In this document: piece by piece, positions 8,670 through 17,525 of the stretch | Numbering within the stretch: position 1 is the stretch's first letter | How the letters are laid out: every line of letters begins with the position of its first letter | Assembly: GCF_900109685.1 (NCBI RefSeq) | Contig: NZ_FOBB01000002.1 | Coordinates: 1,172,085 to 1,236,084, forward strand | Length of the DNA: 64,000 bases | DNA from: Chitinophaga rupis | GTDB taxonomy: Bacteria > Bacteroidota > Bacteroidia > Chitinophagales > Chitinophagaceae | Reading direction: 5' to 3' | The notes under the pieces: model-generated | What the model saw: the letters and a program-made list of their open reading frames with translations, nothing else | What the model was told of the DNA's origin: nothing | The model's database searches: none | Position numbers and translations under genes: made by a program

Positions 8670-8749
8670 TAACCCTACAAGGAATATATCCTTTGCGTAA
8701 GGACGAATCTTCATAGCAACAATTATTACAGATGACATAACCGCATGTT

Positions 8750-9493
8750 ATGCAAGCGAATGAATGGCCGCTTGAGGACGGCTATTGCAGGATCAGAACG
8801 GCCCGGCAAAAGAAAAGGGCGCGCATAAAGGATTTTCATAAATACCTGCGGCGCCTCCGCAAAGAGGAGAAACGGTTGGATGAGCTTAAACACAAATTGC
8901 CTTTGCAGCCACTGGCACGCCCTTACCAGAAGGGATGGTTACGGACCTTTATACTGCGCCCTGACGTGGCTACCAGCAGACAGGCCGCCTTTTACCAGGA
9001 GCTGCTCAACAAGATCAATACCGTTGAATATTCAAACGATAAAAAATTCAGAATAAAGAAAAGAAAGTGGAAGCGGAAAAAGGTTTGGGTAGATAAACCG
9101 CAATACCTGCGCGAGTTTAGTGAACGCTGCTTCTTTAGCCGTGATTGTAAATTAACGGAACAGGAAAAGCTTTTGTTTCACCGGGAAGAAAGAACGCATA
9201 AGCACACAAAGGAGATAAGCATCTACTATGTGTTCAGTGAACGCTGGCGTTTTATCCTTAAAGTAAAGCCGCGCATCATTACCCATATAAAAATGGTAAA
9301 TGGCACGCTGGATGGGGAAATTCAACGGCTGGAGAACAGGATCATTACCCATCACCTGCGGCATAAGCTGGGGAAAGAAATAGATGGCAAAATGTACCAT
9401 TACCTCAGTCGTGCGCCCTTGCCGCCCAATCCTTTTAAACAAAAATCTTTAGCAGATATACTCAGTGAAGTATACAACGATCAACAACAATAA
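8750..9493 (+). CDS. Unknown basic protein coupled to prfH
   Basis: I do not recognise this 247-residue protein. It is very basic, with Lys and Arg making up about a quarter of residues. The N-terminus looks like a charged helix (RARIKDFHKYLRRLRKEEKR), a dense basic patch lies near 105-115 (KKRKWKRKK), and the C-terminal part is helical. There is no signal peptide or membrane segment. None of the RtcB ligase metal motifs (Cys/His sites, SHGAGR-type loop) are present, so it is not a diverged RtcB. Its stop is only 2 nt before the prfH start, so the two are almost certainly co-translated. Composition and partner suggest an RNA- or ribosome-binding role; this is inference only. Confidence 0.75.
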   Translation: MQANEWPLEDGYCRIRTARQKKRARIKDFHKYLRRLRKEEKRLDELKHKLPLQPLARPYQKGWLRTFILRPDVATSRQAAFYQELLNKINTVEYSNDKKFRIKKRKWKRKKVWVDKPQYLREFSERCFFSRDCKLTEQEKLLFHREERTHKHTKEISIYYVFSERWRFILKVKPRIITHIKMVNGTLDGEIQRLENRIITHHLRHKLGKEIDGKMYHYLSRAPLPPNPFKQKSLADILSEVYNDQQQ

Positions 9494-9495
9494 CA

Positions 9496-10113
9496 ATGGA
9501 CAAGATCATTATACAGATCAGCTCCGGCCGCGGCCCTGCCGAATGTTGCAGGGTAGTGGCCAAAGTGCAGGAGCTGGTATTAAAAGAAGCCCGCAGGGCG
9601 GGTATTAATATAACAGTAATAGATAACAAACCGGCTGATATCAAAGGCACCTTACTCTCCGCCACCTTAACGGCAGAAGGAAATAACCTTGAAAGTTTTG
9701 CCCGGCAATGGCAGGGCACCATTCGCTGGATAGCAACAAGCCCTTACCGCAAAATGCACAAGCGCAGGAACTGGTTTGCCGGTATTTCCATTTTTGATGT
9801 GCAGCAGCAAATGCAGTGGAATGATAGGGATGTGCGCTTTGAAACCTGCCGCGCTTCCGGCCCTGGCGGGCAGCATGTGAATAAAGTGGAAACCGCTGTA
9901 AGAGGGATCCATCAGCCCTCCGGTATACAGGTACTGGCTATGGACGGCCGTTCGCAGATCATGAATAAAAAGCTATGCCTGCAGCGCCTGAAAGCCAAAG
10001 TGCTGGCCTGGCAAACGGAACAGCTGGTAGCGCAGCAGCAGCACCAGTGGCAGGAACATAATGTGCTGGAGAGAGGGAATGCCGTTAGAACTATTAAAGA
10101 GGACCTGTTATAA
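9496..10113 (+). CDS. prfH: Peptide chain release factor H (ribosome rescue)
   Basis: The 205-residue protein has the catalytic release-factor loop [15 protein letters not shown] (GGQ at 124-126) but is too short to contain the stop-codon-reading domain of RF1/RF2, matching PrfH in size and layout. PrfH is known to release peptides from ribosomes whose 16S rRNA decoding region has been cut, and it is usually encoded with an RtcB-type RNA ligase that reseals the break. No RtcB gene is present in this window; the coupled upstream gene encodes an unknown basic protein. PrfH annotation is firm; the altered partnership is an observation. Confidence 0.9.
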   Translation: MDKIIIQISSGRGPAECCRVVAKVQELVLKEARRAGINITVIDNKPADIKGTLLSATLTAEGNNLESFARQWQGTIRWIATSPYRKMHKRRNWFAGISIFDVQQQMQWNDRDVRFETCRASGPGGQHVNKVETAVRGIHQPSGIQVLAMDGRSQIMNKKLCLQRLKAKVLAWQTEQLVAQQQHQWQEHNVLERGNAVRTIKEDLL

Positions 10114-10178
10114 TTAATAATTAAGAATGAATAATTAATAATCGGAGGGCTGGTACTTCAAATGAAGAACCGGCCTCC
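10113..10178. terminator. AT-rich repeat and imperfect hairpin between convergent genes
   Basis: The TTAATAATTAAGAAT-type repeat (10113-10143) is followed by an imperfect stem around AAAT: GGAGGGCTGGTACTTC paired with GAAGAACCGGCCTCC (about 10144-10178). It lies between prfH and the convergent permease gene and is probably a weak bidirectional terminator. There is no clear T-run. Confidence 0.45.
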
Positions 10179-10237
10179 GGTATTATAATTTGTAATAGCA
10201 CTACCTGAACAAACAAATAGGAAATACTTCGTCAAAA

Positions 10238-12619
10238 TCATTCGGTGCGGAGGCTTTTGATGGGATTCATCAATGCTGCCCGCAACGCCTGGTAACTGAC
10301 CGTTGCCAGTGTGAGGAGCAGCAAACCCACGCCGGTGATCACAAAGATCCATGCGGATAAGGAGGTATGAAGGGCATAGTGCTGAAGCCATTGATCCATG
10401 CAGTAGTAAGAAAGGGGCATCGCGATCAGCATGGAGAACACCACCAGTTTTATGAAGTCGGCGGAAAGCAGCGCCCAGAGACCCGTAACGCGGGCGCCAA
10501 GTACTTTGCGGACGCCGATCTCCTTTGTACGTTGTTCAGCGACGAAGGAGGCGAGACCGAAGAGGCCCAGACAGGAAATAAGGATAGCCAGAGCGGAAAA
10601 CACCGTTGCGAGATTACCAATCCGCGATTCCGTATTAAACTTCTTTTGAAACTCTTCGTCAACAAAAGAATAGATAAAGGGGGTGGCCGGGTTGAATTGT
10701 TTGAAGACGGGTTCTATCGCGGCGAGGGCAGTGCGTAGCGGCGTACCAGGTTTAATGCGGATCGTAAAGACGTCATGGCCACCTTCGCCCATGAAGATTG
10801 CGGGCTGCACCGGGTAATAGGGACTATTGCTGATCATGTTCTTCGCAACTCCGATGATGGTATAGGGCTTCCCCTCATATTTGATGGTCTTGCCGATGGG
10901 ATCTTTAAATCCGAGGATGCGGGCACCCGTTTCATTAACGATGGCAGCCGTGCTGTCACTCAAGTGCGCGCGGGAAAAGTCACGTCCTTTGAGGATCTTC
11001 CAGCCGATAGTGGAACCAAAATCGGCATTAACGAAAATGCCGCGGAACGAGAAGGTTTTTGCTTCCTCACTCATTCCTTCCCATTCGGGGAAATTATTCT
11101 GATAAAATCCGTTGAGGTTCGCGGAGGAATTGGCCATATTGGCGACCATGCCCGTGTTGAGCAAGCCGTTGCGAAGGGCTTCATAATGAGTGTCCAGGTC
11201 ATGCGTATTATCGGGAACAGTGATCAGTCCTGCCTGATCATAGCCCAGCGGTTGATCTTTGGCAAACTGGATCTGACGGAATACGACAATGGTACCGATG
11301 ATCAGTACGAGCGAGATGGAGAATTGGGCCACAACGAGGATCCTGCGCGGATTGCCGGCGCCTTTACCTGCTTTGAATGTCCCTTTCAGGACTTTCACCG
11401 GCCGGAAGGCGGAGAGATAGAAAGCCGGGTAGCTGCCGGCCAGCAGACCGGTGAGCAGGGTACAGATCAATGAAAGACCCCAAAATAGTGGGTTCGTCCA
11501 GGGGAAAGTCATGGTTTTGCCAGCCAGTTGATTGAACCAGGGCAGGGTCAGGGCCGCCAGGGCAACGGCGAGGACAAAAGAGAGGACGGCGAGAAGGACC
11601 GATTCAGCGAGGAATTGGGCGATGAGATGACCACGCAGCGAGCCGGCCGTTTTACGGATGCCTACTTCCTTCGCGCGTTTTTCGCTGCGGGCCGTGGCCA
11701 GGTTCATAAAATTGATGCAGGCCAGCAAGAGGATAAAGATCCCGATGAGCCCAAGCATTCTGACGTAGACGATACGGCCCTCGCCGATGGAGCTGGCATC
11801 ATCGAAATGCAGATACAGGCTTTTGAACGGAAGCACCTTGTAGTTTTCGTACGCATACTTCACAAACGGGCTGCAGATATTCTTGATGCGGGCTGTCGCC
11901 TGTGCGGCAGTGACATTACCGGCGAGAAGCGCGTACATGCGGCAATTATGGGCTTCAAAACTGTTGGTATTTCTGACCCAGCTGGTTTCCTCATTGGCTA
12001 TTGAGATAAAGAAGTCATAGTCCTTTAAGCTGCTGTTCGTGGGCTGATCAGCATAGACGCCCCCAACGATGAACGGACGGCGATTTTCATATTTAAAGGT
12101 TTTACCGACTGCGTTCTCTGTGCCATAGAGCGCAATAGCCGTTGACCTTGAAATAAGGGCGGTGTTGGGATCGCGCATGGACCCGGCGGCGCCGCTCAGG
12201 AAATGGTAGCCGAAAATGAGCGGGAAGGTATACTCCGCCGAGGTGCCTGTACGGGCGATGCTTTTGTCGCCGTTAACCAGCAAATGCTGGCCGGCCCAGA
12301 GGGCCATCGCCGTATGGGTGAAAACATCCTGATAGTTTCCGTTTTGCAGCCAGGGCTTGAGGGCCGCGGACACGGTAGTACCTACATACGAGGGCGGTGT
12401 TTTCTCGCTGGTCTGGCCCTTTGGCCACTGATTTTGCATGATCTCCACAACGCGGTCGCCGTTTGGAATGTGCTGATCGATGGAAAGCTCGTCGACTGCC
12501 CAGATGCCTATGACGAGGGCGATTGCCATGCCGGTGGCGAGCCCGAAAATATTGACAAAGGAGTAGCCGCGGTTCCTGCGCAGCTGGCGGAGAGCGAGAA
12601 GGAGATAGTTTTTGAACAT
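10238..12619 (-). CDS. FtsX/MacB-type ABC transporter permease
   Basis: This inner-membrane permease is about 793 residues, with two MacB-like periplasmic domains and two FtsX domains. The start is set at ATG 12619 (MFKNYLLLALRQLRRNRGYS), which directly precedes the first membrane segment; an upstream in-frame ATG would add nine unlikely residues. Membrane segments lie near 20-40, 280-300, 330-370 and 380-410, then again in the C-terminal third; the motif RAKEVGIRKTAGS is repeated late as RTKEIGVRKVLGA. No ATP-binding subunit is adjacent. Codon choice differs from neighbours: Val GTC and Leu CTC are common here, whereas the surroundings prefer GTA and CTG, suggesting acquisition from another lineage. 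Confidence 0.9.
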   Translation of the reverse strand: MFKNYLLLALRQLRRNRGYSFVNIFGLATGMAIALVIGIWAVDELSIDQHIPNGDRVVEIMQNQWPKGQTSEKTPPSYVGTTVSAALKPWLQNGNYQDVFTHTAMALWAGQHLLVNGDKSIARTGTSAEYTFPLIFGYHFLSGAAGSMRDPNTALISRSTAIALYGTENAVGKTFKYENRRPFIVGGVYADQPTNSSLKDYDFFISIANEETSWVRNTNSFEAHNCRMYALLAGNVTAAQATARIKNICSPFVKYAYENYKVLPFKSLYLHFDDASSIGEGRIVYVRMLGLIGIFILLLACINFMNLATARSEKRAKEVGIRKTAGSLRGHLIAQFLAESVLLAVLSFVLAVALAALTLPWFNQLAGKTMTFPWTNPLFWGLSLICTLLTGLLAGSYPAFYLSAFRPVKVLKGTFKAGKGAGNPRRILVVAQFSISLVLIIGTIVVFRQIQFAKDQPLGYDQAGLITVPDNTHDLDTHYEALRNGLLNTGMVANMANSSANLNGFYQNNFPEWEGMSEEAKTFSFRGIFVNADFGSTIGWKILKGRDFSRAHLSDSTAAIVNETGARILGFKDPIGKTIKYEGKPYTIIGVAKNMISNSPYYPVQPAIFMGEGGHDVFTIRIKPGTPLRTALAAIEPVFKQFNPATPFIYSFVDEEFQKKFNTESRIGNLATVFSALAILISCLGLFGLASFVAEQRTKEIGVRKVLGARVTGLWALLSADFIKLVVFSMLIAMPLSYYCMDQWLQHYALHTSLSAWIFVITGVGLLLLTLATVSYQALRAALMNPIKSLRTE

Positions 12620-12756
12620 GCGCTTAGTTTCAGGGTACAGCAGCACTGCAGCCAGAAAAGTGCCTGTTTTTTACCCGTTAATAATCAATAAGTTTCAATT
12701 CCTTTGATTTTATTAATTGTCCGGTTTCGCACACGCCGTGTTCAGTTTTATACTTT

Positions 12757-13356
12757 TTAATGCTGTAGCTGATTGGCAACCACAAAGCCTATCAGCTCAT
12801 CCTGCGCAATACCTGCACGCATACACGCATCCTGGATATCTTCCCGGGATACGTTTGCAGCAAAGGATTTTTCTTTCAGCCGTTTCTTTACGCCTTTAAC
12901 ATCCATCCCGGCATAACCATCGGGCCGCATAAGGGAGTAGGCATGTACCAGCCCGGAAAGCTCATCAAAAGCGTATAACATTTTATCCATATTGCTTTCG
13001 GGCTCCACGCCAAAATAGCGGGGGCCGTGTGAGGCGATGGCTCTTATTATTTCAGGATCTACCTGCAGGCGTTCCAGCTCCTCAATGATCTTGCGGCAAT
13101 GCAGCTCCGGCCAAAGGTCCCAGTCGGCATCATGCAGTAAGCCGGCCAGCTCCCAGCGCCATTGCCCCGCTTCATCCAGCTTTTCATTTTCAGCGGCCCA
13201 GCAGCGCATCAGGTGGCCTACCTGCCGCATGTGCAGCTGTAGTTTTTCGTTCTTTACCCATTCGCGCAGCAGGGCATTCGCATCCTCTTTCGACAGTACA
13301 TTGCCGGCATTCGCCGGGTTGCCGAATGTTGTTCTTCCTAATGGTAAGATCTCCAT
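12757..13356 (-). CDS. HD-domain hydrolase-like protein
   Basis: This 199-residue cytosolic protein is a likely HD-superfamily metal-dependent phosphohydrolase. The His in LQLHMRQVGHLMR, the His-Asp pair in GLLHDADWD and the later IASHGPRYFG fit the H...HD...H/D metal ligand pattern. The substrate is unknown; proteins of this small type are often annotated as HDIG or hydrolase. The first 20 residues are weakly supported and the true start might be internal. It stands between the permease and the esterase, all on the minus strand but with gaps. Confidence 0.8.
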   Translation of the reverse strand: MEILPLGRTTFGNPANAGNVLSKEDANALLREWVKNEKLQLHMRQVGHLMRCWAAENEKLDEAGQWRWELAGLLHDADWDLWPELHCRKIIEELERLQVDPEIIRAIASHGPRYFGVEPESNMDKMLYAFDELSGLVHAYSLMRPDGYAGMDVKGVKKRLKEKSFAANVSREDIQDACMRAGIAQDELIGFVVANQLQH

Positions 13357-13408
13357 GCAGTAAAGTGGTTTGCTTAATATGATGAATAGGGTTTAAATCG
13401 CTTCGTAA

Positions 13409-14266
13409 TTACGGCTGCCCTGCCGTTATTCTCCGCAGCCATTTCTCTGCCAATGCGGGCCACACATCTGCAGCAGGGTTGCCGGGCCGTAAGCCGTATC
13501 CATGCCCACCGTGGGCATAAAAGTGTAATTCTACGGGCACCTTAGCGTCGCGTAAGGCACCTGCCATTACCAGCGCGCTGTTGCCATAGGTATCATCTGC
13601 CGTAGCAAACAGGAACATGGGCGGGGTTTGGGCATTCACAGTCAGCTCCGGCGTCAGGGTACGCTGCGGGCCTTTATCGAGATAGGCCGGGTATATAAGC
13701 AATGCAAAATCGGGCCGGCAGGAGAGGGCGTCCGCATCATCCACCGGTGTATAATTATGTTGTTCGTATAAAGTAGCTGCGCGTGCGCTTAAGCTGCCAC
13801 CGGCAGAAAAGCCTAATACGCCTATTTGCTTATTCAGCTGCCATTCTTTTGCCCGGCTGCGCACAATACGCAGGGCCCTTTGCACATCCTGCAGCGCGCC
13901 TTTTTCTTTTTGCGGCACACGGTACTGCAATACAAAAGCGGTATATCCCAACCCGCTTAGCCATTGTGCAATTTCATCACCTTCCAGGTTAATGGCCAGT
14001 ATGCTGTAACCGCCACCAGGACAAACAACAATACCCGTATGCAGGTCAGGTACACCGGCTTTGGGCGTGTATACGGTAAGGATAGGGTCTGTAACATCCG
14101 TTAATCTTATTACATGCCTGCTGGTATCCGGCGTAGGCACGGCCGCTTTCTTGGCAGCTGTTTCCCCTGGTACCGCACCCGGCCATAAGTGAATGACTGT
14201 CTGTTGTTGCGCAACGCTGGAAAAACTGCTCATAATGATGCAAAATAGCCATAAAGGATGTTTCAT
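13409..14266 (-). CDS. Secreted alpha/beta hydrolase (acetylxylan-esterase-like)
   Basis: The protein is about 285 residues from ATG 14266, chosen because it begins a clean signal peptide (MKHPLWLFCIIMSSFSSVAQ). An oxyanion-hole segment (VVCPGGGYSILA), the nucleophile elbow GFSAGGS, an acid in FATADDTYGN and the catalytic His in GGHGYGL give the complete alpha/beta-hydrolase triad. The pattern is that of the BD-FAE/DLH-like esterases that deacetylate plant polysaccharides. It is probably periplasmic. It is divergent from the DUF4142 gene, with about 140 bp between them. Confidence 0.88.
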   Translation of the reverse strand: MKHPLWLFCIIMSSFSSVAQQQTVIHLWPGAVPGETAAKKAAVPTPDTSRHVIRLTDVTDPILTVYTPKAGVPDLHTGIVVCPGGGYSILAINLEGDEIAQWLSGLGYTAFVLQYRVPQKEKGALQDVQRALRIVRSRAKEWQLNKQIGVLGFSAGGSLSARAATLYEQHNYTPVDDADALSCRPDFALLIYPAYLDKGPQRTLTPELTVNAQTPPMFLFATADDTYGNSALVMAGALRDAKVPVELHFYAHGGHGYGLRPGNPAADVWPALAEKWLRRITAGQP

Positions 14267-14409
14267 AAAGTGGAATTTATTCCATACAAAATACAATTTA
14301 ATGCCATTTGTACCTACGCTTTCTATAGGCATTTCCCCATTTTCATGATTAGGTACTCTTTTTGTATCCAAAGGTGGCAGAAGCATATCAATCACCAAAA
14401 CAACTAGTT

Positions 14410-14997
14410 ATGAAACAAGTACTGAACAAATGGAACACTTTATTACTCGCTGTCCTGCTGCCTTTTGCATTGCAGTCCTGCGGCGGGGGCAACACCAATG
14501 CCAGCCACGACGATAGCGTAGACAGCGCTAAGGATGTAAATGAAGCAACAGCACCGGTAGACAAAGAATCATCAGATTTTGCAGTAAAAGCTGCCAGTGG
14601 TGGTATGATGGAAGTAAAACTAGGTGAAATAGCCCAGCAGAATGCCAGCTCACCCCGCGTAAAAGCTTTTGGGCAAATGATGGTGCAGGATCACTCCAAA
14701 GCCAATGAAGAGCTGAAAAGCCTGGCCGCTTCAAAAAATGTTACCCTGCCGGATAGCGTAGGTGAAGATCATAGCAAGCATATCCAGGACATGAGCAAAA
14801 AGACCGGTAAAGATTTTGACAAAGCCTATATAGATATGATGGTAGATGACCATAATGACGATATTGACATGTTTGACAAGGCCTCCAAAGATCTGAAAGA
14901 TGCTGACCTGAAAGGATTTGCCGCCAAGACGCTGCCCACTTTACGCGCTCACCTGGATTCTGCTAAGGCAGTACAGGAGTCGCTGAAGAAGAAGTAA
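14410..14997 (+). CDS. DUF4142 lipoprotein
   Basis: This lipoprotein is about 195 residues from ATG 14410, with signal and lipobox LLPFALQSC (Cys24). The mature part is a helical DUF4142 domain with the hallmark KAFGQMMVQDHSKANEEL and MMVDDHNDDIDMF segments, related in fold to ferritin-like four-helix bundles. The function of the family is not established; members are often stress-induced in Bacteroidota. An upstream in-frame ATG at 14362 would hide the signal peptide, so it was rejected. Confidence 0.92.
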   Translation: MKQVLNKWNTLLLAVLLPFALQSCGGGNTNASHDDSVDSAKDVNEATAPVDKESSDFAVKAASGGMMEVKLGEIAQQNASSPRVKAFGQMMVQDHSKANEELKSLAASKNVTLPDSVGEDHSKHIQDMSKKTGKDFDKAYIDMMVDDHNDDIDMFDKASKDLKDADLKGFAAKTLPTLRAHLDSAKAVQESLKKK

Positions 14998-15000
14998 CGG

Positions 15001-15363
15001 CCTACGGCCGCAGTCCATGGACGATGGTCCATAGTCCATTGCATACTGCGTGGCGGACCACAGCCCACGGATCTGAGTTGACAGTCCAGCGAGTATGATG
15101 GTTTGCGATATAGTGCTGGGCGCGGGTCTGTCCATTTTTCCAATATTCTTTGAACAAAAGGCCACGGTCGATAGACCATGGCCTTTTGCATATTTGCACA
15201 ATCAGGTTTTGCCAGTATCATGGCTGGCTCCTGCCTTTCCCATTTCAGTATTCTTCGACCCCAGGTTGTGGATTATTGTCCGTGAACTTCACCTGCCTCT
15301 CCACGTTCAATATCCCTCGCGCACCAGGCAATGGACCATGGACCATCGACTGCGGCCCGTAGG
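15001..15363. repeat. CCATGG-type repeat, inverted pair
   Basis: The left arm starts at 15001 (CCTACGGCCGCAGTCCATGG) and the right arm ends at 15363. The reverse complement of the right arm matches the left arm apart from a 6-bp indel and two or three substitutions. The roughly 280-bp interval contains the terminator at 15156-15187 and no recognisable gene. The pair fills the 370-bp gap between the DUF4142 and YceI genes. Confidence 0.85.
15156..15187. terminator. Bidirectional intrinsic terminator
   Basis: AAAAGGCCACGGTC pairs with GACCATGGCCTTTT around a GATA loop (13 of 14 pairs), with T-runs on both strands. It lies between the convergent DUF4142 and YceI genes. Confidence 0.85.
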
Positions 15364-15367
15364 GCTG

Positions 15368-15901
15368 CTACTGTTTCACCAGCTCTATCTCGCAATGAAT
15401 GCGTACATCATCGCCTACAACCAGGCCACCGGCTTCAGTTACGGCGCTCCAGTTCAGTCCAAAATCCTTCCGGTTAATTTTACCGCTTACCGTAAAACCG
15501 GCTTTAGTATTTCCCCAGGGATCTTTTACCACGCCGCCAAATTCCACACCTACAGTTATTGATTTTGTTACATCGCGGATAGTAAGGTCGCCGGTTACAT
15601 TATAGGACCCATCATTATCCACAGATTCAAATTTCTTCGGTACAAAGGTGATCTTAGGGAAAGCATGATCGTCAAAGAACTCCGGCGAGCGCAGATGCCG
15701 GTCCCGGTCATCATTGCCGGTGGATACGGATGCGGTGTCTGCAGTAAAAACGGCTTTGGCCGTAGTAAAATCCTCTTCTTCCGTTTCCGCTTCCAGGCTG
15801 AACTTAGTAAAGTGGCCGGAAACACTGGAGATCATCAGGTGTTTAATTTTAAATCCTATCGAGCTGTGTGCCGGGTCAAGGACCCATTTGGAGACTGCCA
15901 T
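15368..15901 (-). CDS. YceI-family lipid-binding protein
   Basis: This 177-residue protein is a YceI-like lipocalin-fold beta-barrel. The motifs WVLDPAHSSIGFKIKHLMIS, DRDRHLRSPEFFD and LTIRDVTKSITVGVEFGG are diagnostic. The family binds polyisoprenoid-type lipids; members are periplasmic or cytosolic. There is no signal peptide here, so this copy is probably cytosolic. It is convergent with the DUF4142 gene. Confidence 0.93.
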   Translation of the reverse strand: MAVSKWVLDPAHSSIGFKIKHLMISSVSGHFTKFSLEAETEEEDFTTAKAVFTADTASVSTGNDDRDRHLRSPEFFDDHAFPKITFVPKKFESVDNDGSYNVTGDLTIRDVTKSITVGVEFGGVVKDPWGNTKAGFTVSGKINRKDFGLNWSAVTEAGGLVVGDDVRIHCEIELVKQ

Positions 15902-15939
15902 ATGAAGTAGTTTTAAGTGATAAGTTGAAAGGTGGAGAA

Positions 15940-16150
15940 AATTACGAATTAATCAATTACGAAATGCGAAGCATTCATGAATGCCATTGAAAAGATATTA
16001 TGATTATGAATAATTACGAATTATGTACAGCACTTTGGTACATGTTCAATGCTTCGTAATGTTCCTGTAATATCCTATATTATCCATATTCCGAAACTCT
16101 TCCACCCTGAACTACCAATTCGTAATTCGTAATTGACTAATTCGTAATTT
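15940..16150. repeat. AATTACGAATT repeat, inverted pair
   Basis: The left arm (15940-15965) and the reverse complement of 16115-16150 agree at about 25 of 27 positions, with another AATTACGAATT at 16012-16022. It fills the divergent gap between the YceI and exonuclease genes. Confidence 0.8.
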
Positions 16151-16157
16151 CACAAAA

Positions 16158-17525
16158 ATGTATGCCATTGTTGACATAGAAACCACCGGCGGCCATGCCA
16201 GCGCCAATGCCATTACGGAAGTAGCCATTTTTGTGTATGATGGCCTGCAGGTAGTGCAGGAGTATCATACCCTGGTAAATCCGCGCATGCCCATTCCATA
16301 TTATGTACAGTCGCTCACCGGTATTACCGATGAAATGGTGGCGGAAGCGCCCGGTTTTGAAAACCTGGCGGAAGACATTTACGGCCTGCTGCATGATAAG
16401 ATCTTCGTAGCCCACAACGTTAATTTCGATTATTCCTTTTTACAGCATCAGCTGGCTGCCCATGGTTATGAGCTGAAGTGTAAAAAGCTTTGCACGGTAC
16501 GCCTGGGGCGTAAGATCATCCCGGGCCTGCCATCGTATAGCCTGGGTAACCTGTGCCGCTCCCTGCAGATCCCTGTATTGCAGCGCCACCGCGCTGCCGG
16601 CGATGCGGCTGCCACCGTACGTTTATTTGAGCTGCTGCTGCAGCGTGATACGGAGCAGGCTATTGCCGGCGCCCTTAAGGTGGGCTCCAAGGAGCAGTTC
16701 CTGCCGCCCAACCTGCCGCCGGAGCAGGTAAAGCAGCTGCCCGCCAACCCCGGCGTATATTATTTTCATGATCAAAAGGGGAAGGTGGTGTATGTAGGCA
16801 AGGCCCGCAACCTGCGCAAGCGGGTGAACAGCCATTTTACGGGCAATAATGCCGGGCACCGGCGCCAGGAGTTCCTGCGGAACATTTACAGCATCAGTTA
16901 TGAAATAACCGGTACGGAGCTAATGGCGGAGATCCTGGAATCTGTGGAGATAAAGCGGCTATGGCCTGTATATAATTATGCCCAAAAGCATGTGGAGTTC
17001 AATTACGGCTTTTACACCTTTGAGGACCAGGACGGGTATTTACGCCTGGCCATTGAAAAGCGGCGTAAGTATTCCAACCCCCTCCATGTATTTAAATTGC
17101 TGGTAGAGGGGCATCAGCTGCTGCGGAACCTCATCCGGAAGTTTGATCTGTGTCCCAGGCTGTGTTTTCTGCAAAAGGGGAATGGCGCCTGCTTACCGCT
17201 GCAGGAGCATACCTGCCATGGCGCCTGTGAAAAAAAAGAACCCGCAGCCTTGTATAATAACAGGGTGCAGGAAGCCATAGACTGGTTGCAACAGCAACAG
17301 CCGTCATTTGTAATAATGGGTCATGGGAGAGGGGTTGATGAACAGAGCTGTATACTAATGGAAAAAGGGCGCTTTTACGGCATGGGATACCTTCCCCGGG
17401 ATGTAGCCGTTACCGGTAGTGACCAGCTAAAGGATTTCCTTACGCAGTACCCCGAAAATGAATACATCCAAAACCTGATCCGGCTGCATGCAACCGGCAA
17501 AGCGGCCCGTTTGTTACCATTGTAA
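16158..17525 (+). CDS. DnaQ-like exonuclease fused to UvrC-like GIY-YIG nuclease
   Basis: This is a 455-residue fusion. Residues 1-170 are a DEDDh 3'-5' exonuclease (VDIETTG with Asp/Glu, HNVNFDY, HRAAGDA). Residues about 200-290 are a GIY-YIG nuclease of the UvrC N-terminal type (GVYYFHDQKGKVVYVGKARN), followed by a Cys-rich segment (LCPRLCFLQKGNGACL, TCHGACEKK) that may bind metal. The same layout is known for Cho/UvrC-like proteins in other bacteria and suggests incision plus end trimming during DNA repair. It stands alone as a transcription unit. Confidence 0.92.
   Translation: MYAIVDIETTGGHASANAITEVAIFVYDGLQVVQEYHTLVNPRMPIPYYVQSLTGITDEMVAEAPGFENLAEDIYGLLHDKIFVAHNVNFDYSFLQHQLAAHGYELKCKKLCTVRLGRKIIPGLPSYSLGNLCRSLQIPVLQRHRAAGDAAATVRLFELLLQRDTEQAIAGALKVGSKEQFLPPNLPPEQVKQLPANPGVYYFHDQKGKVVYVGKARNLRKRVNSHFTGNNAGHRRQEFLRNIYSISYEITGTELMAEILESVEIKRLWPVYNYAQKHVEFNYGFYTFEDQDGYLRLAIEKRRKYSNPLHVFKLLVEGHQLLRNLIRKFDLCPRLCFLQKGNGACLPLQEHTCHGACEKKEPAALYNNRVQEAIDWLQQQQPSFVIMGHGRGVDEQSCILMEKGRFYGMGYLPRDVAVTGSDQLKDFLTQYPENEYIQNLIRLHATGKAARLLPL

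Larger units (their letters stand above)
8449..8749 (+). other. Long leader region of the prfH operon
   Basis: This 301-bp region carries the promoter above, the hairpin at 8482-8508, an eight-codon mini-ORF at 8512-8535 (MIERTHI, stop) and a CCATGG-type repeat (8630-8669). No long gene or known RNA family is recognised. A short AAGGAATATATCCTT hairpin lies about 70 bp before the first gene. Confidence 0.5.

Noticed and set aside
10367-12691. Several long open frames on the plus strand opposite the permease gene
   Set aside because: They are low-complexity, Gly/Glu/Asp-rich translations of the antisense strand and show no domain or start context; they reflect the base composition of the permease gene.
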